Assembly (NCBI GenBank): GCA_036345935.2
Contig: JADWOT020001293.1
Location: 1-64,000 of the forward strand
Direction of reading: 5' to 3'
DNA length: 64,000 nt
Source of the DNA: Taenia hydatigena
Lineage: Eukaryota > Platyhelminthes > Cestoda > Cyclophyllidea > Taeniidae
Shown piece by piece: positions 11,917-23,664 of the stretch (position 1 is its first letter; each line of letters starts with the position of its first letter). Both the position numbers and the translations under genes were made by a program. Under the pieces are notes generated by a model. That model was not told where the DNA came from. It searched no databases and worked only from the letters and a program-made list of their open reading frames with translations.

Positions 11917-11922
11917 TTTATT
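11917..11922 (-). terminator. Poly(A) signal AATAAA of the EG95-like gene
   Basis: AATAAA on the minus strand (TTTATT on +), about 285 bases after the preferred stop codon at 12206. It is the first such hexamer after that stop. Confidence 0.55.
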
Positions 11923-11924
11923 AT

Positions 11925-12065
11925 TTAAGCAAAAGTAAGAGGAATGAAGCAAGCAATATAGAAACTTGTGTTAGTGATTATACCGTCATTAAATATGTGA
12001 TGACACATTGTCGTTGGGTAGAAGCGAATGAGGGTCGACTGGCACACATCCTTTACCGCAGCAGC
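11925..12065 (-). CDS. Alternative 3' exon for the EG95-like gene (candidate)
   Basis: A strong acceptor (CTTTTCTCACTGCAG) is followed by a frame open in phase 0, the phase needed after the FN3 exon. It encodes 46 residues ending TNTSFYIACFIPLTFA and a TAA. Using it instead of 12271-12206 would give a 175-residue protein with a longer, less hydrophobic tail. The AATAAA at 11917-11922 would then fall right after the stop, which is unusually close, so I rate this below the other exon. Confidence 0.3.
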   Translation of the reverse strand, partial: AAAVKDVCQSTLIRFYPTTMCHHIFNDGIITNTSFYIACFIPLTFA

Positions 12066-12205
12066 CTGCAGTGAGAAAAGATTATTTTGATGATAGCAAG
12101 TAATGGGCTTTGGTTAATTCCACAGCAGACAATGTTTCTGAATATTTGCACTAACTTACGCTCCTTTTTCAGAGGGCCTGTGGGTCAAGGAAGCAATTTC
12201 TGGTG

Positions 12206-13157
12206 CTAAGGATAATGCAAAATACATGCGTGTAAAGCTACTAAGAGATGTGATGCAATAAGCATCACTAGCTGAAGCATAGAAATAAAATTACAATCCG
12301 CTTTCACGACTTGCTACGGAATATGCAACAACCGAATAAAATGTGAAGTTATGTATTTGAACTGCGTGCGCAGGCTTACCTCGGGCGCTGTGGTAACAAC
12401 ATCGGTGTAGGTCCTAAGGAACCTAGCTATTTTTAATACTTTCACAGTCATTTTGTAGGGCGTATTGGGCCTCAGGTTCCCAAGAGTAATGCTTCCATGT
12501 ATGAATTCTGTAGTTTCTAGCTCATCAAAGTGGTAAGAAATTCCCGTCGCAGAGAGCTTAATTATGTTTGCGTACCATTTACCCAATTGGGTAACATTCC
12601 AGCTTAACTCAATGAAATGGGGACCAATTTGGCTCCATTGGAAGGTAGGCGGAAGTTTGGACACTGCAGCGCTTGACCTTTTTGTCACTGGCAATTCAAA
12701 AAAGCAAGAGAGGTCCATTGTTGAGCGAATGTATTAGAGCTTTAGCATACAATTAATCACAAAAAGCATTCCATCATCCAGTCTGACTTAGGCAGTGGGT
12801 GTGCCACATAAAGTAATAATTAGTAGACCTCATTTTTACTGATACGCAGTCTTATGTCAGAGCTACAAATTTGTGGAAATATAGCACCTATAACGGCAAC
12901 CTTTCATGCATCTCACAACTCCGGTAGGGAATGGGCTCAGGACTACTGCGAAATGAGCGAATGCTAAAAATGATGCGTGAAGACAATGAAGGGGACTGAT
13001 TCATCAAGAAAGTGTTACTGCTTGTCAAGCGCCTATTTACGCATAGTTATCAGAGTGATATATTTGAAAAGAACATACCACTTCCTGCATCGCTACTAGC
13101 AGGCCATAGGGTGATCGACAATACCACGAGGCTGAATTGAAGAACCGCCTTCAGCAT
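12206..13157 (-). CDS. EG95/45W-family oncosphere antigen-like protein, single FN3 domain
   Basis: Three exons, all with GT-AG borders and matching phases: 13157-13079, 12687-12380 and 12271-12206, giving 150 residues (EG95 is about 156). Exon 1 encodes a signal peptide (MLKAVLQFSLVVLSITLWPA) and ends GGAAGTG|GTATGT in phase 1. Exon 2 (308 nt, acceptor after a pyrimidine tract, TTGCCAG|TG) is one fibronectin type III domain, residues about 38-129: LSW at 54-56, an N-V-T glycosylation site at 57-59, LRPNTPYKMTV at 98-108 and the closing TTAPE. The LSW-V and L-P-T-YKMTV pattern is characteristic of the taeniid EG95/45W antigens, whose genes have the same signal-FN3-hydrophobic tail exon plan. 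Exon 3 (acceptor TATGCTTCAG) adds a 21-residue hydrophobic tail, LVMLIASHLLVALHACIL. These proteins are secreted or membrane-associated in the invasive larva and are host-protective antigens. Family assignment is strong; the third exon is less certain because another in-phase exon exists at 12065-11925. Confidence 0.85.
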
Positions 13158-13190
13158 GTTGAATAGGTTGCCCTCACAAATCGTAACGCA

Positions 13191-13196
13191 TTTATA
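13191..13196 (-). promoter_or_regulatory. TATA box of the EG95-like gene
   Basis: TATAAA on the minus strand, 34 bases upstream of the ATG at 13157. This spacing places transcription start close to the ATG, giving a very short 5' UTR. Confidence 0.55.
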
Positions 13197-13454
13197 GCTC
13201 TAATCCACATTCAAATGAGCCTATGAGCCACCTTGGTGTTGACCTAATATGCGCATTTGTTAAGCTTACGGGGTGCAATCCGTGATGGGTTGAGTGGTTG
13301 GATTTAACTCCAAACTTCAGGCATGTTATCATTGATGTGCAAAAGGGCTCTATCTATGTAGAATGCAAAAGTTCTTGTTTTTATGGAAATTAATTACAAT
13401 CGTTTATTGAATAATGGTAAAACGTTTTACTGGTAGTGCTTTCAATTTCGTTTA

Positions 13455-13865
13455 TCATGGCATGGATTTCCGTGAGGTTGTTAAAACGCACCTAAGACCT
13501 CGGAAGACAACAAACAATACAGTGGCGTTAAATCGCATAGGCTGGGTGGCCATAATCGTAGTCACGAAAGGGTGGATCACATGACTGGGTGATGCCACTT
13601 GCAGTAATAAGATCACAACTCGTACAGCATGGCATATGGCACCGCCTTCTTTCACGCCACATATCGTCCACACCCTTATCATGCAAGTTAGGCTGATTTG
13701 GTCTGCATTAACGTGCCATGCTAGCAAGCGCATTGCAATTCCTTTGATTCTTAAACCGCACAATGCTCCTCTGTACGTGATTATTAAGTAAATGGTTGGG
13801 AAGCCATTTTTCCCAATCAAATTTGCACATAAAGCGATTAAATGGTTGAGATTGAACGTAGGCAC
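13455..13865 (-). CDS. Unidentified ORF in right arm (weak), mirror of 9182-9592
   Basis: Same translation as the left-arm frame, on the opposite strand, with an AATAAA on the minus strand at 13403-13408. The same caution about the competing Cys-rich frame applies. Confidence 0.2.
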   Translation of the reverse strand: MPTFNLNHLIALCANLIGKNGFPTIYLIITYRGALCGLRIKGIAMRLLAWHVNADQISLTCMIRVWTICGVKEGGAICHAVRVVILLLQVASPSHVIHPFVTTIMATQPMRFNATVLFVVFRGLRCVLTTSRKSMP

Positions 13866-14167
13866 CTTTCCTTCTCACTCGCATCGCTCTTCTAAATGAC
13901 AAATGATAGATATAATATCCAAAGTCTTCTCAGGTCGTGTTTCGGTCTCCGAAATTTGATCAATGTAACTTTAAATTTTGCAACTCCTAGTCAAATCGCA
14001 ACTACTGCATGTTGCAAACCTGTGGAACGTAGAGCCGACAAGGCACTGGGTTCCCATCACCTACACATCCCTTAAAATTTGCATGGTCTTTTATCCCCCC
14101 AATGTAGTCCTGAGATTTTTGCTCCAATTCATATTTAATGAGGCTTACTCCACCGTGGTGAAATTCT

Positions 14168-14406
14168 TGGCTGAACCACAAAACCAGTGGGGTAATTTGT
14201 TTCACTATGACTTTCTTAGAAGCTTCTCTGAACCCACCATTTGGCGCACTTTAGCTCATCCATCTGGGTCAACCACAAAGACCTATCTGGCGCTCAGTTG
14301 AGTGAGAGCATTGTGCAAGAATCTATGTGAAAGTCACATAGAATTTGAAATTTCTGCTCTATTCACATTCATCTACTTCGGATTAATTTGTTAATCCACC
14401 AGCATT
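14168..14406 (-). repeat. Sub-repeat A', right-arm copy
   Basis: Mirror of 8640-8879 within the right arm of the inverted repeat; nearly identical to it. Confidence 0.7.
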
Positions 14407-15739
14407 ACTAACTACTGCATCACTGATTCGTGCATATTGGTTTCATCTGCAGAATCACCTTTGTGTATGGGAGAGATTCGTAAAAATCTAGAGAGACAAA
14501 GCAGGCTACTGACCAGACGCCCACATTTTAAGACCAAATTAAATGAGATGAGGCAGATAAAGCTTGGAAGAATTGAACACGCAAGCTTGGTCTCTCCCCA
14601 TAGCTACCTTAGGCGGATTTTATTTAACTTAACTGTCGATCACACTGCCATTCTACTTTGTGTGCTCTCTTAAACAAAAGGGCATTCAATGCACAGCATT
14701 CGCTTTATTGTATGCGGGTATCCTACTGTAATTGAATGAGTCCGTGTTATCACATGCTGGAAAGGAGGTCGCGCCATGCTTCCCCTTCTCGCTGCACGTG
14801 GCGGCCAGGTTGTGGATACTGGCCACTCTCATCACTGCAACCGCTTGAAGGAGAAAGCGTGTGGTGGACACGATGGCATTTACTAGCATTTTTCATCTTT
14901 CTCTTGTTTATGAGGGCTATCGAAATTTGGACAGTACCAAATGCACCATGATTGAGCACTAGCCGAAACACGAGGTGACGCCAGACAACACGAGTGTGGT
15001 ATGTCGACTTGGTTTTTAATGCAACGGAGGTATTATCAAATGGTCAAAACGGCACTACTTTCTTCCAGACTATCATATCCCTAATTTTACTGCAAAGCTC
15101 AAAATTGGGAGCGTCAGGTTATCTTGCCCTACTGCGTATGCTTATTACGCTCGTCTCCACAAGTTTACTTACCTGCAACTGACAAGGTAGTGATAGTCTG
15201 TTATGCTGAATTAAACTAGAACATTCGTGCGGCAAGACGGCGGAGCGCATCATGGCTCCACCTCAGCGTCTGCTGTTCTTGAGGTGAGGAATTAATGCCT
15301 ACACCAATCCCTCACTTGGTGTACCCGCTCATAATGGCGAGGGTTGTTTTCAGCACGTATTTGCTAGCACTTTGAATTCAATCAGCGACGTCAATTAGGT
15401 ATTATTGAGCATGACGTCTTACGTCATTTGCAATCATACGCAGCCTCGCAATGGCATATTGATGTAAGGAATGGACCTTTGGGCAGTGTGCAAGGTGGTT
15501 TGCGTACTGTTTGAAGTGATGCAGAATCCACTTTGAAAATTGCATCTAGGCTGATAAAGGTGATGTTTTGTTTACGTCGCGATGATCGCTAAGTTCACTT
15601 TGACCGCTTCACACGACACATAGAAGTTCATATCTTTGGCTTAACCGCAACAGCCAACTTGGCACATGTTTGAGCCTGGCGTTATAAAGACTCTCTTGTT
15701 GAATTCACGCACACGTTTCATCATTTGCTGCTCACTTGG

Positions 15740-15748
15740 CCTTTTATA
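15740..15748 (-). promoter_or_regulatory. TATA-box-like TATAAAAGG in right arm
   Basis: Mirror copy of the site at 7299-7307. The duplicated transcription units, if real, would point toward each other and toward the antigen gene in the centre. Confidence 0.3.
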
Positions 15749-16310
15749 TCATTCTACTTATTTAATTTTTCTGCCATCGTTACATTACCAAGTCGCTTTC
15801 ACAGCATTAAGTAATTGTAACTGATTCCACTCTGCTCACATGTCTTACCGTCAATGCAGATACTTCTTAAACCTAATGACTTGAAGTAAACGAACAATGT
15901 GATGGCGAAGACATTAACTCCGCTTTTCTCAGAAGAACTCCAGCTCAATAAACTGCTAATAGCATAGTTATTGATGGCTTTTAGTAAAATCTGCGCAAGC
16001 AAACTGTGACTGATTGGAAGTGGTTATAATTCTTAAAAAATATCTCCTCTTCCTAATTGTCCGCTGCACTACGTAAGCTTTGATCAGTAAAATATTTGAG
16101 AGAGCACCAAAACGTACCTTGTTTATTAAGAATTCTAATGGAAATTACTTTGTATTTTAACACTTTTGGTGCAATGGCAACTCTACACTGTATACTCGAC
16201 AACCGAAACCACTCCTCTTCCCATTAACTGCGAATCCATGCGAACTGTCCCACGCCTACATATATCCAATTTATCAATGGTAGAGTCTTTCTCCAATAAT
16301 GTTAAAATAA

Positions 16311-16550
16311 ACGGCTGAACCACATAGCCAGTGATGTAACTTTGCTTCACTCTAGCTCCCTTAGAAGCTCTCTAAACCCACCATTTGACGCACTTTGGCT
16401 CATCTGTCTGGGTCAACCACAACGACTTACCTGGCACTCAGTTGTGTGAGAACATTGCGCAAGAATCTATGTGAATGTCACATAGAACTGGGGATTTCTG
16501 CTTCATTCACTTTCATCCACTTCATATTGCTTTGCTAATCCACTAGCAAC
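16311..16550 (-). repeat. Sub-repeat A, right-arm copy at the outer edge
   Basis: Mirror of 6495-6734. As on the left, sub-repeat A lies exactly at the outer boundary of the arm, which may mark where the duplication broke. Confidence 0.7.
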
Positions 16551-18300
16551 ATTCACTCTCTTATGCCTGTCGTACACGTGGCAGACTCGAGTGCAAACGA
16601 CACGGGATTAGTCTTCTCATCCTCAACCTTTATACTCCAGAACTGATAAAATGATTAGATAGAGTCATAATTTATCTGCGCATTATTGAACACAGCGCAA
16701 AAAATAAAGTCCATTTTTCTCACATCAAAAATAGTTGAAAACTACCCTGTAAAGCGATTTGCATTCGCTTTTCGCCTCAGTTCTAATGGCTGCAATGAAG
16801 TAGACTTTCCAGACGCTCCTCATTCAGGCGGCTTACACGCCTGGAGAATTTGCATCACCACTACAAATGTGAGTTAGCTTTAGCCCACGAGTTTCAATGA
16901 GGTGTACTCAATGAGAGGGCATAAACACCTAGTTGGCCGGAGCATTTCAAGCATGTAGCTGCATAATATTATGCGTTCATCATGGTTAACAAGGTTAGAC
17001 TAACAGAATTTATTAAATCCTATCTTTAGATCGTATTCTTTTATGCGATTACTACCTAGCATCTAGAAGTGTTTTAGTTGATCAGTTTCACCCATTATCA
17101 TTCACCAGCCTTTGGCAGCCTCGTCAGTATGAATGCATTGGCACGATCATCATAACGTTTCTCCAAATTTTACAAATAATATTGACGACTTGGAACATTT
17201 TGAGGCTCTTGCTCGCAATCTTCAACTTTGTCTTCCTTTTATGAGCAAAACGCTAACTGAGCATTCAATGTTTAGCTTCTACATTCCTTAGGCTGCATGC
17301 TTCAAGCACTAAATTAGATAAGCTAAATAATTTTTGCCTCTATTTTTAGGAATTTGGTTTCGTTTTCTCATGCTTCTGCCCAGCTATCTCTAGCGATCTC
17401 CTTGTGATAGCACACGCCATTGCTGCGAAGCTAATTATGGGTAAATTAGGTGCTAGGAAAGCTTGATTTGCAAAGCTTATTATGCTCGCTTCATGCGTCC
17501 TTGCCTCAATGTATGATTTTTTACGCCGTTCGGTGGAAGGGCATGTGTTCCACATAGATTCCCACAGACAAGATGCAAGTGAGTAACAGCTCTCCTCAAG
17601 ACGACAATATCCCCTGATAAATTAAATGAAAGCCATTGCCTTCCCTTCCTAGCCAAATCGGGTTTGTTTCGAATGGATGTTTATGGGGTAATTTGCAACG
17701 AGTTGTAGGAAGTGCATTTGAAAATTTAAAAAAAAATTGTCCCATTAAAATTCCTTACAATGTGTAGCATATTGGCAAACATAAGGTAGATTTATTAAGC
17801 ATGCATGGCTGTCGTGTTTTCATTTTCAATGAACCTTATCAGTAGGTTCCCACACGCTTGGCAAAATTTGACGGGCTAAGACGATGAAACTCGCGCTGAA
17901 GTAGCTAATGCATTTGTTGGAAGAGATGAGCAGACGTGGAAAAGGGAACAAATTAAGAGCACAAAGCCAAGAAGAAACAATAATAAACTGGTAGGCTGCT
18001 TTGTTATGGGATATAATACTGACTAAATTCAATCGGTTTTCCTCCTACGTACTACTTTAGCTTAGGCTAAATTACATGTTTCCGGGCCCGTTTGTTTGCT
18101 AGTTTTACAGCAGTGGTCTGCAAGTTGCTGATAAGGAGCATGGTGTCGGGTTATCATGTGCGCGCGATGTAGGCGATCAGTCAAAAGTGCGGTCCTGAGA
18201 TGGTTACTTGAATGGAATTTAACACTTTTACAGACTGATAGAAGTACACTTGTGAGTTAAGGCTATTGGTTTTAGAAAACGTGGTTCCACTTTTCAGTAT
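16551..18300. other. No supported gene
   Basis: AT-rich sequence outside the right repeat arm with only short chance frames on both strands. Confidence 0.5.
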
Positions 18301-18309
18301 CACTAGTTA

Positions 18310-18955
18310 AGGGAGGTCACTGGTAGATTGTACCTTTCCTGACTTCGAGTGGGTAAGAGAAGTCTGTCATGGTGACGCCCTGTTGGTGTCTGCCTGTTTC
18401 GAAAGTAAAATTGCTCGCCAACTCCACGGTCTAGATGCTTTGGCATTTGCATATTGTTGGCAGTGTGGTATCCAGGATTTATGAGGAGGGGAGGTTTATT
18501 GGGATTATTAGTGATTACATGGGGCGAAGTAGTTGGTGCTTGTAATTTACCGTCTGAGAGTTGGTGACGAGGAGCATATGGCCGGTCTAAAACAGAACGC
18601 TAAGTTTGCTGCATGCATGTAATGCAGGCGGCGGCTGGATGCGCCAACAGATTCTTAACAAGTGGCCATGTTTGAGGGTAAATGCCTGATCAAGTGTTGG
18701 CTTGGGGTCAGGAATGCCTTGGAAAAAAATGATGACTCTGGTTGCATTGATTGCGCTACTGTTTCCCAGCCTTCTGTGGCATTCGATTTCAGATATCCTA
18801 CCACTTTGACAGCGGGGACTTGTGATGCAATGCGCAAACTTTTAACGTCCCAACGGCTTCAAATCAACGATGTTGACTTCGTGGTACGCTCACTGGTTTC
18901 ATGTAACCATGGGGTATTATTGGTGGATGCAGCTGTTTTTGACTCGATTTTATAG
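18310..18955 (+). pseudogene. Degenerate coding sequence, weakly BTB/BACK-like
   Basis: GC content rises here and protein-like text appears in pieces broken by stops and frame changes. One piece (18310-18482) contains ESKIARQLHGLDALAFAYC and after a frame change continues as YEEGRFIGIISDYM. A second, an open frame of 97 codons at 18662-18955, contains MRKLLTSQRLQINDVDFVV. The spacing of L-LL-S--L-I-D--V resembles the BACK domain that follows BTB domains in kelch-like proteins (usually L--LL-SD-LNV--E--V). The match is weak and no BTB or kelch repeats are visible. It sits just upstream of a histone pseudogene. I read it as decayed gene material; the family is a guess. Confidence 0.25.
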
Positions 18956-19404
18956 CATATGGCGGCGATAAGATTAACCATTCGTGAAAGTTTTGATGAG
19001 AGAGAAAGAGGTTCCGTTGACCTATTGTAGGGCTATTACCCTTGATGTGGTTAATTGAGATAGTAAAGTGAATGGATAATTAGGAAATGTGTACAGTTAA
19101 CGTCGGGACCAGGCAGATAATGCAACGTGAGACCGAATGCATACGCAGGGCACTGCATTACTTAGAAATGGTTGTGATTTGTACAGAAAACAACGGCGCC
19201 GCAAACTTAAGTGTGGTTCGCCTCAAAGCGAATTCATACAAAATCTCAAATGCCTGTTAGTTGACAGATAAAATCTGGTGGTAATATTCGCTCTGTCACA
19301 ACCCTCGAAATGTGGTTGTCGTAACTTATTTGGAAGGAGGGTAGCATTTCTCTCCGAAAAACAGGAGAACATGGGAAACAAATCATGTGCATTCAATATC
19401 TGAC

Positions 19405-19761
19405 TCCAAAGTACTGACAGGTAAGGCCACAAAGGAAGCGTCGACGGTAAAGGCGTCGAAGATGGACAAGGCTAAGAAGAGGAGGCTAAAGGACAGCTAC
19501 GCCATCTACATCTACAAAGCGTTGCACCAGGGCATCGGGCACGAGCATCTCGTCGAAGGCGTTGCGGATCATTAGCTACTTCGTGAATGACATCTTCGAG
19601 GGGATCGCCACCAAGTCGAGTCGGTTGGCGCACTACAACAAGAAATCTAGAGTCACGATCATAGAGGTTCAGACTGCTGTATACCCGATGCTACCCAGCG
19701 AGTTGGCCGGGACGCGATTTCAAAGGTCACTAAGGCTGTGACTAAGTACACCGGCTTCTAG
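19405..19761 (+). pseudogene. Histone H2B pseudogene, frameshifted, intronless
   Basis: Three frames together give an almost complete H2B: a basic tail (GKATKEASTVKASK, then [19 protein letters not shown]), then [36 protein letters not shown] and LPSELA, then [14 protein letters not shown] and a stop. Two single-base losses near 19531 and 19535 break the V-H-P stretch, and another net one-base shift occurs near 19708. The sequence is GC-rich against AT-rich flanks and has no intron, as expected for a histone gene or its copy. No ATG in the expected place was found. It cannot encode a nucleosomal H2B. It may be a decayed member of a histone cluster or a retrocopy; no other histone gene lies nearby. 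Confidence 0.88.
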
Positions 19762-21966
19762 TAGATGAGATAAATGTGGAGTGCAGTGCGTGAGCATGTG
19801 TGTCCCACGGCCCTGTAGAGGACTACGTGGGCTAGCGGTGAAGGGTAGAGAGAGGGAGGAGGGAGGATGCGTAGGCATTGCGCTGTAGAGCGCTAAGAAG
19901 GGAGATGGGTAAAAGCGATTGTCTCATAAACACAGCCTTGTGATTGGTGTCTAATGAAGAGTTTGTTGAATGAAAGCGAATGACGGACGTAGACATTAAC
20001 AGAGTAAAGAACATCAGCAGTCCACGTTTCTTTCATTCTTTCCGTTTCTTCACGCATTCGAATTCTTCCCTTCCAGCCGGCTCGATCATAAGCCACCACC
20101 TCCTACCCACTCTTGCGCGCCAACTCCTTCCACCTACCTACGTAGCCCTCTCAGTCTGTGCAGACGCACGTCATCATAGACCACCACCGCTGCCAAACTC
20201 TTGTGCCATGACAATTTATTTTACTGCCGGTCAACCGAAGTAACGTGCGAGCTTCGTCATTCTGAGTGCCATAGTCCCACCGCTACTCTCTTCGGCCTAT
20301 ACGTCCAAGACAGTAAGGCAGACCATCACCCAAATGACAGCCGTTCGACCTACACATCTTGTAGACAACAATCCGCCTTTCGGTGGCTTTCAAGACACCC
20401 GTTATCACATTCATTGTTGCAGACTCAGTCAATCGGTCTGCCTGTAAGGATGCACCTGGTCAGCCTATTCCTTGATGTCCATCGGCTTCTCGTCTTTTTC
20501 GGCAGCATTACCGCCTGCATGTTGGGCAGCACACCATCCTGTACGACCGTCACACCGTCCAACAACTTGTTTAACTTCCCGTCGTTCGAATGGCCAACTG
20601 CAGTTGACGGGGTGTGATGTGCGTTTTCTTGTTGTCGTACGCCGTATTACCCGCCAGCTCAACCACCTCGAGCACAGCAGCCAAGTCTGATTATGCACTT
20701 TGTGAATACGAGAAAATGGTTCCTTGTTTAAAAGAAGACCTATGCGCATTACTTTGGTGTTACCTTCTCAATATTCGCCCCCTATATCTCCCTCCAGAAT
20801 ATTGGACTAGTCTTTGTCGAATCTTGTGTGGTTAATAAGGTGAGTGGTCTATTCATTCGCCAGTGTAAAAAACGTATTGGATGAATGGCTCGGCACATCC
20901 GTTGCAGTCTGTAAAATAACTCCTATTCACATTCTAGTTTGCTAACGCGCTACACCGGATTTCACAAGGCGGCTTAGAACACCTTAACTTATCCGGCTCT
21001 ATTCTTTAATAACCCATTATATGAGAGGTTATACGAATTCGATGCACATCATTATGTAAGATGGGGTTTTTAATTGCGTAAGGGAAACGGGATTTAATTA
21101 AGCAGATTCCTCGTTTATGACGAATGCTGTGCTTATTTTTCCGCTAGTGTAAAAAGGCTCGATTTTCAGGAGAATGGCAGGAAGAGATGAACTGAAGAGC
21201 ATGCGATCTGCCAATCCAACTAGAACGAAAGCGTCGCTTGCATGAAAATAAAATCCTCAAGCAAACAGACACCTGGAGCGTGGTCACCTTATGGCAACGT
21301 CTATCTTGCATAAGTTAAGTGGATGGAAGCATCTTTTAAGAAACATATGCCTTCACAAGAATTCGCCCGCCTAAAACACTACGGCTATGTACTAAGTGTT
21401 ATTTTTCTTAGTAAGTTTACCTAGTAAGGAAGGCTTTGACACATAAGTGCCTAGAATGCGATACAGCATTGCCTAACCATAAGTGACATGAAGCATACCT
21501 GCAGTGGAGACAGAGGTATTTACTGCTGGATTCGAAGTAGAGGTTATGCCTGGGAAGAATGGATAAGAGACATTGCCGTCGCGTTCTATTTGGAGGTACA
21601 ACTAAATGAAGTGTGAAGAGAATGTTAAAAATGGTTAAAATGGTATCATGCGTATGTGCAGTGGTAGGTTTTATCGAAAAGATTATTTATGAATCATGGT
21701 CATCTGATTTTGTATGTTGAATAAAATGCATCACGAGTCATTTATAAACAAAATAAATACGTATGATGTGCGATTTCCAAGGCAAAAGTCAACAGCAGTT
21801 CGTGTTTTTGAAAAGTGGAGAGATCTATCAATCAATTAATTTCCTCATCATTTTAAAGGCCACTGCCAATAACCACATTTTTCCTCGGTAAGCTATTACA
21901 CGCTTCACCTCATCAAGATGCCATGATTTTGGCGAAATTGGAACCCGTCTTGTAAAATAGCACTAG
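19762..21966. other. GC-rich stretch (about 19.8-20.8 kb) then AT-rich DNA; no identified gene
   Basis: Frames at 20201-20617 and 20465-20749 overlap on opposite strands and have low-complexity Ser/Thr/Pro or Arg/Trp composition, typical of GC-rich non-coding DNA. I could not match them to retroelement motifs. Confidence 0.4.
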
Positions 21967-22131
21967 CTTATCCGAATTACTCTGGATTACTTATTGAAAA
22001 TGATAGTGCGGATCTTGAACTCCACTAAAATGTGTCCATTCTGGCTTGAGCATGAATTGCCGAGCATAGCTATTCATCGAACAGTTCAAAGCCAGAATTC
22101 CGGCTTTGCCGTTGCCTCACTATCAACTCAG
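21967..22131 (+). CDS. Candidate internal exon, unidentified
   Basis: A frame of 55 codons, open after an AG at 21966, ends at a very good donor, ACTCAG|GTAAGA (22131/22132), in phase 0. The product contains PFWLEHELPSIAIHR and ends SLSTQ. No domain recognised and no partner exon found. The donor strength and even composition are the only support. Confidence 0.28.
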
Positions 22132-23664
22132 GTAAGAATGAATTGCATTTTATGGTTTCTAATCATGTCTTTGGGCATAAATTAACAATGGTTTTTTGCT
22201 AGACTATCTAACTTCACCAATTACGCCAAGGAGTTTAATCATTAATGCGCAGCAAAAATTACTTTTAACTAGTTGCTACAATGTCCACATCCGTAAACTA
22301 CGTTTCAAATAACTAGTCAAGTTATTTAATAGTCACAGGGTTGTTGCTGGAGACAAGAAATGAAAAGGAGTTGACAACAGAGAAGCTGCCTACTTTGTTT
22401 CACCTGAAAAGAAAAGATTAATTGATGCTAAGTTTTAACTGGTGGTGTCAACCAGTTCATGCGCAAGACAGTAAACTTGTAAACCCAGCGAATTAGCCAT
22501 AGTGCAATGCACCCAATGTTTTTCTCGTTTCGATTTTAAAACATTTATAATAAGAACTCGACGGTTGACTTGCTACCGTAGTACACAGGCAGGTCCCCGG
22601 TAAAACAACGCTTCGGGTTAAGCAGTTGAACATGGAGTGTGTTGCAATGAAAAAGGGGAGAAAGCGCGGGTGTTAATTGCGCCATAGCTTTTAATTTTGA
22701 TCTGGAATTAATTAAAGCTGGATATCAAATGTTAGCTTACTTCCGTGATCATGAAGCGCAGTTCTTTTGTAAAGCACTAGATAGGATTAACTGCAACGCA
22801 GTGCAAATGACTTTCATACAAACTACAATCTATTTATTCGCTTTTATGTACGATGATTCAAATTCTACTTATGGTTAACCCATATTGAAGGAGCCCATTT
22901 TAGCAATGTGAGCTTAATTAGCACAAGTATACAGAGCGACACTGAATTTGTTTGCTTGGATGCAGAAGTAGTGAGAATTACATCATAGCGTCTTATTCCA
23001 TTCAGCAATTGCTTGCAGTTGTTTCCTTATCAACTTATAAAATTAATGTTTAGTCAACAATAAAAGCGTCTAGATTGGCACGAACAATTGTCAATGCACT
23101 TTCCTGTGACCAAAAATAATCTAAGCTCTCAATGAGAGGCATTTTTTAATCTACAAAAGCTTCTATCGAGAGCATAAAGCAGCATTCCACTCCCTCTCTT
23201 TTGATCAAAACTGATCAGAAATTCGACTTAGCATCCTGCTTCCTTCTGTAATTTGCTTGTGGTAGTTCACGCTTTAAAATCCGGGTGTAGGAATGCGTGA
23301 CGATTGTGTTGAGGTAAGAAACTCAGAGGAAGCAAGGGCTCAGAGCTCTGTTCATTTCTGCTCATATTGATTCAAAGTTGATTAGAATTAGGAATCAGCA
23401 GCCTGATTCCGTCTGTAAGAGATAACGGCAGCTTTTTTACAATCGGACAATGTAGGTGTGGCTGAGAGAATAATCTATAAGAGCGATCTCCTTAATCGCT
23501 TTTGATCTAGAACCAAACAGTTTTAAGGCTCATAACACAACTAATAACCACGCACATTCATTCGAATTCTACTGCCTTCTATCACTCATCATGCCCCATT
23601 TTATCGTTGTTTATGCAATCCAGTTCTTCACCAACGTCCCAACATTGCTTTGCTGTCCACTCAC
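22132..23664. other. No supported gene
   Basis: AT-rich, with short frames only. Confidence 0.45.

Larger units (their letters stand above)
13327..16550 (-). repeat. Right arm of large inverted repeat
   Basis: Reverse-complement partner of 6495-9720, with matching positions summing to about 23046. All ORFs of the left arm recur here on the opposite strand. The spacer between arms is 3606 bases (9721-13326) and single-copy, and contains the EG95-like gene. Confidence 0.95.

Noticed and set aside
20201..20749. Overlapping frames on both strands, first suspected to be gypsy-type retrotransposon remains
   Set aside because: No protease, reverse transcriptase, RNase H or integrase motif could be read in any frame.
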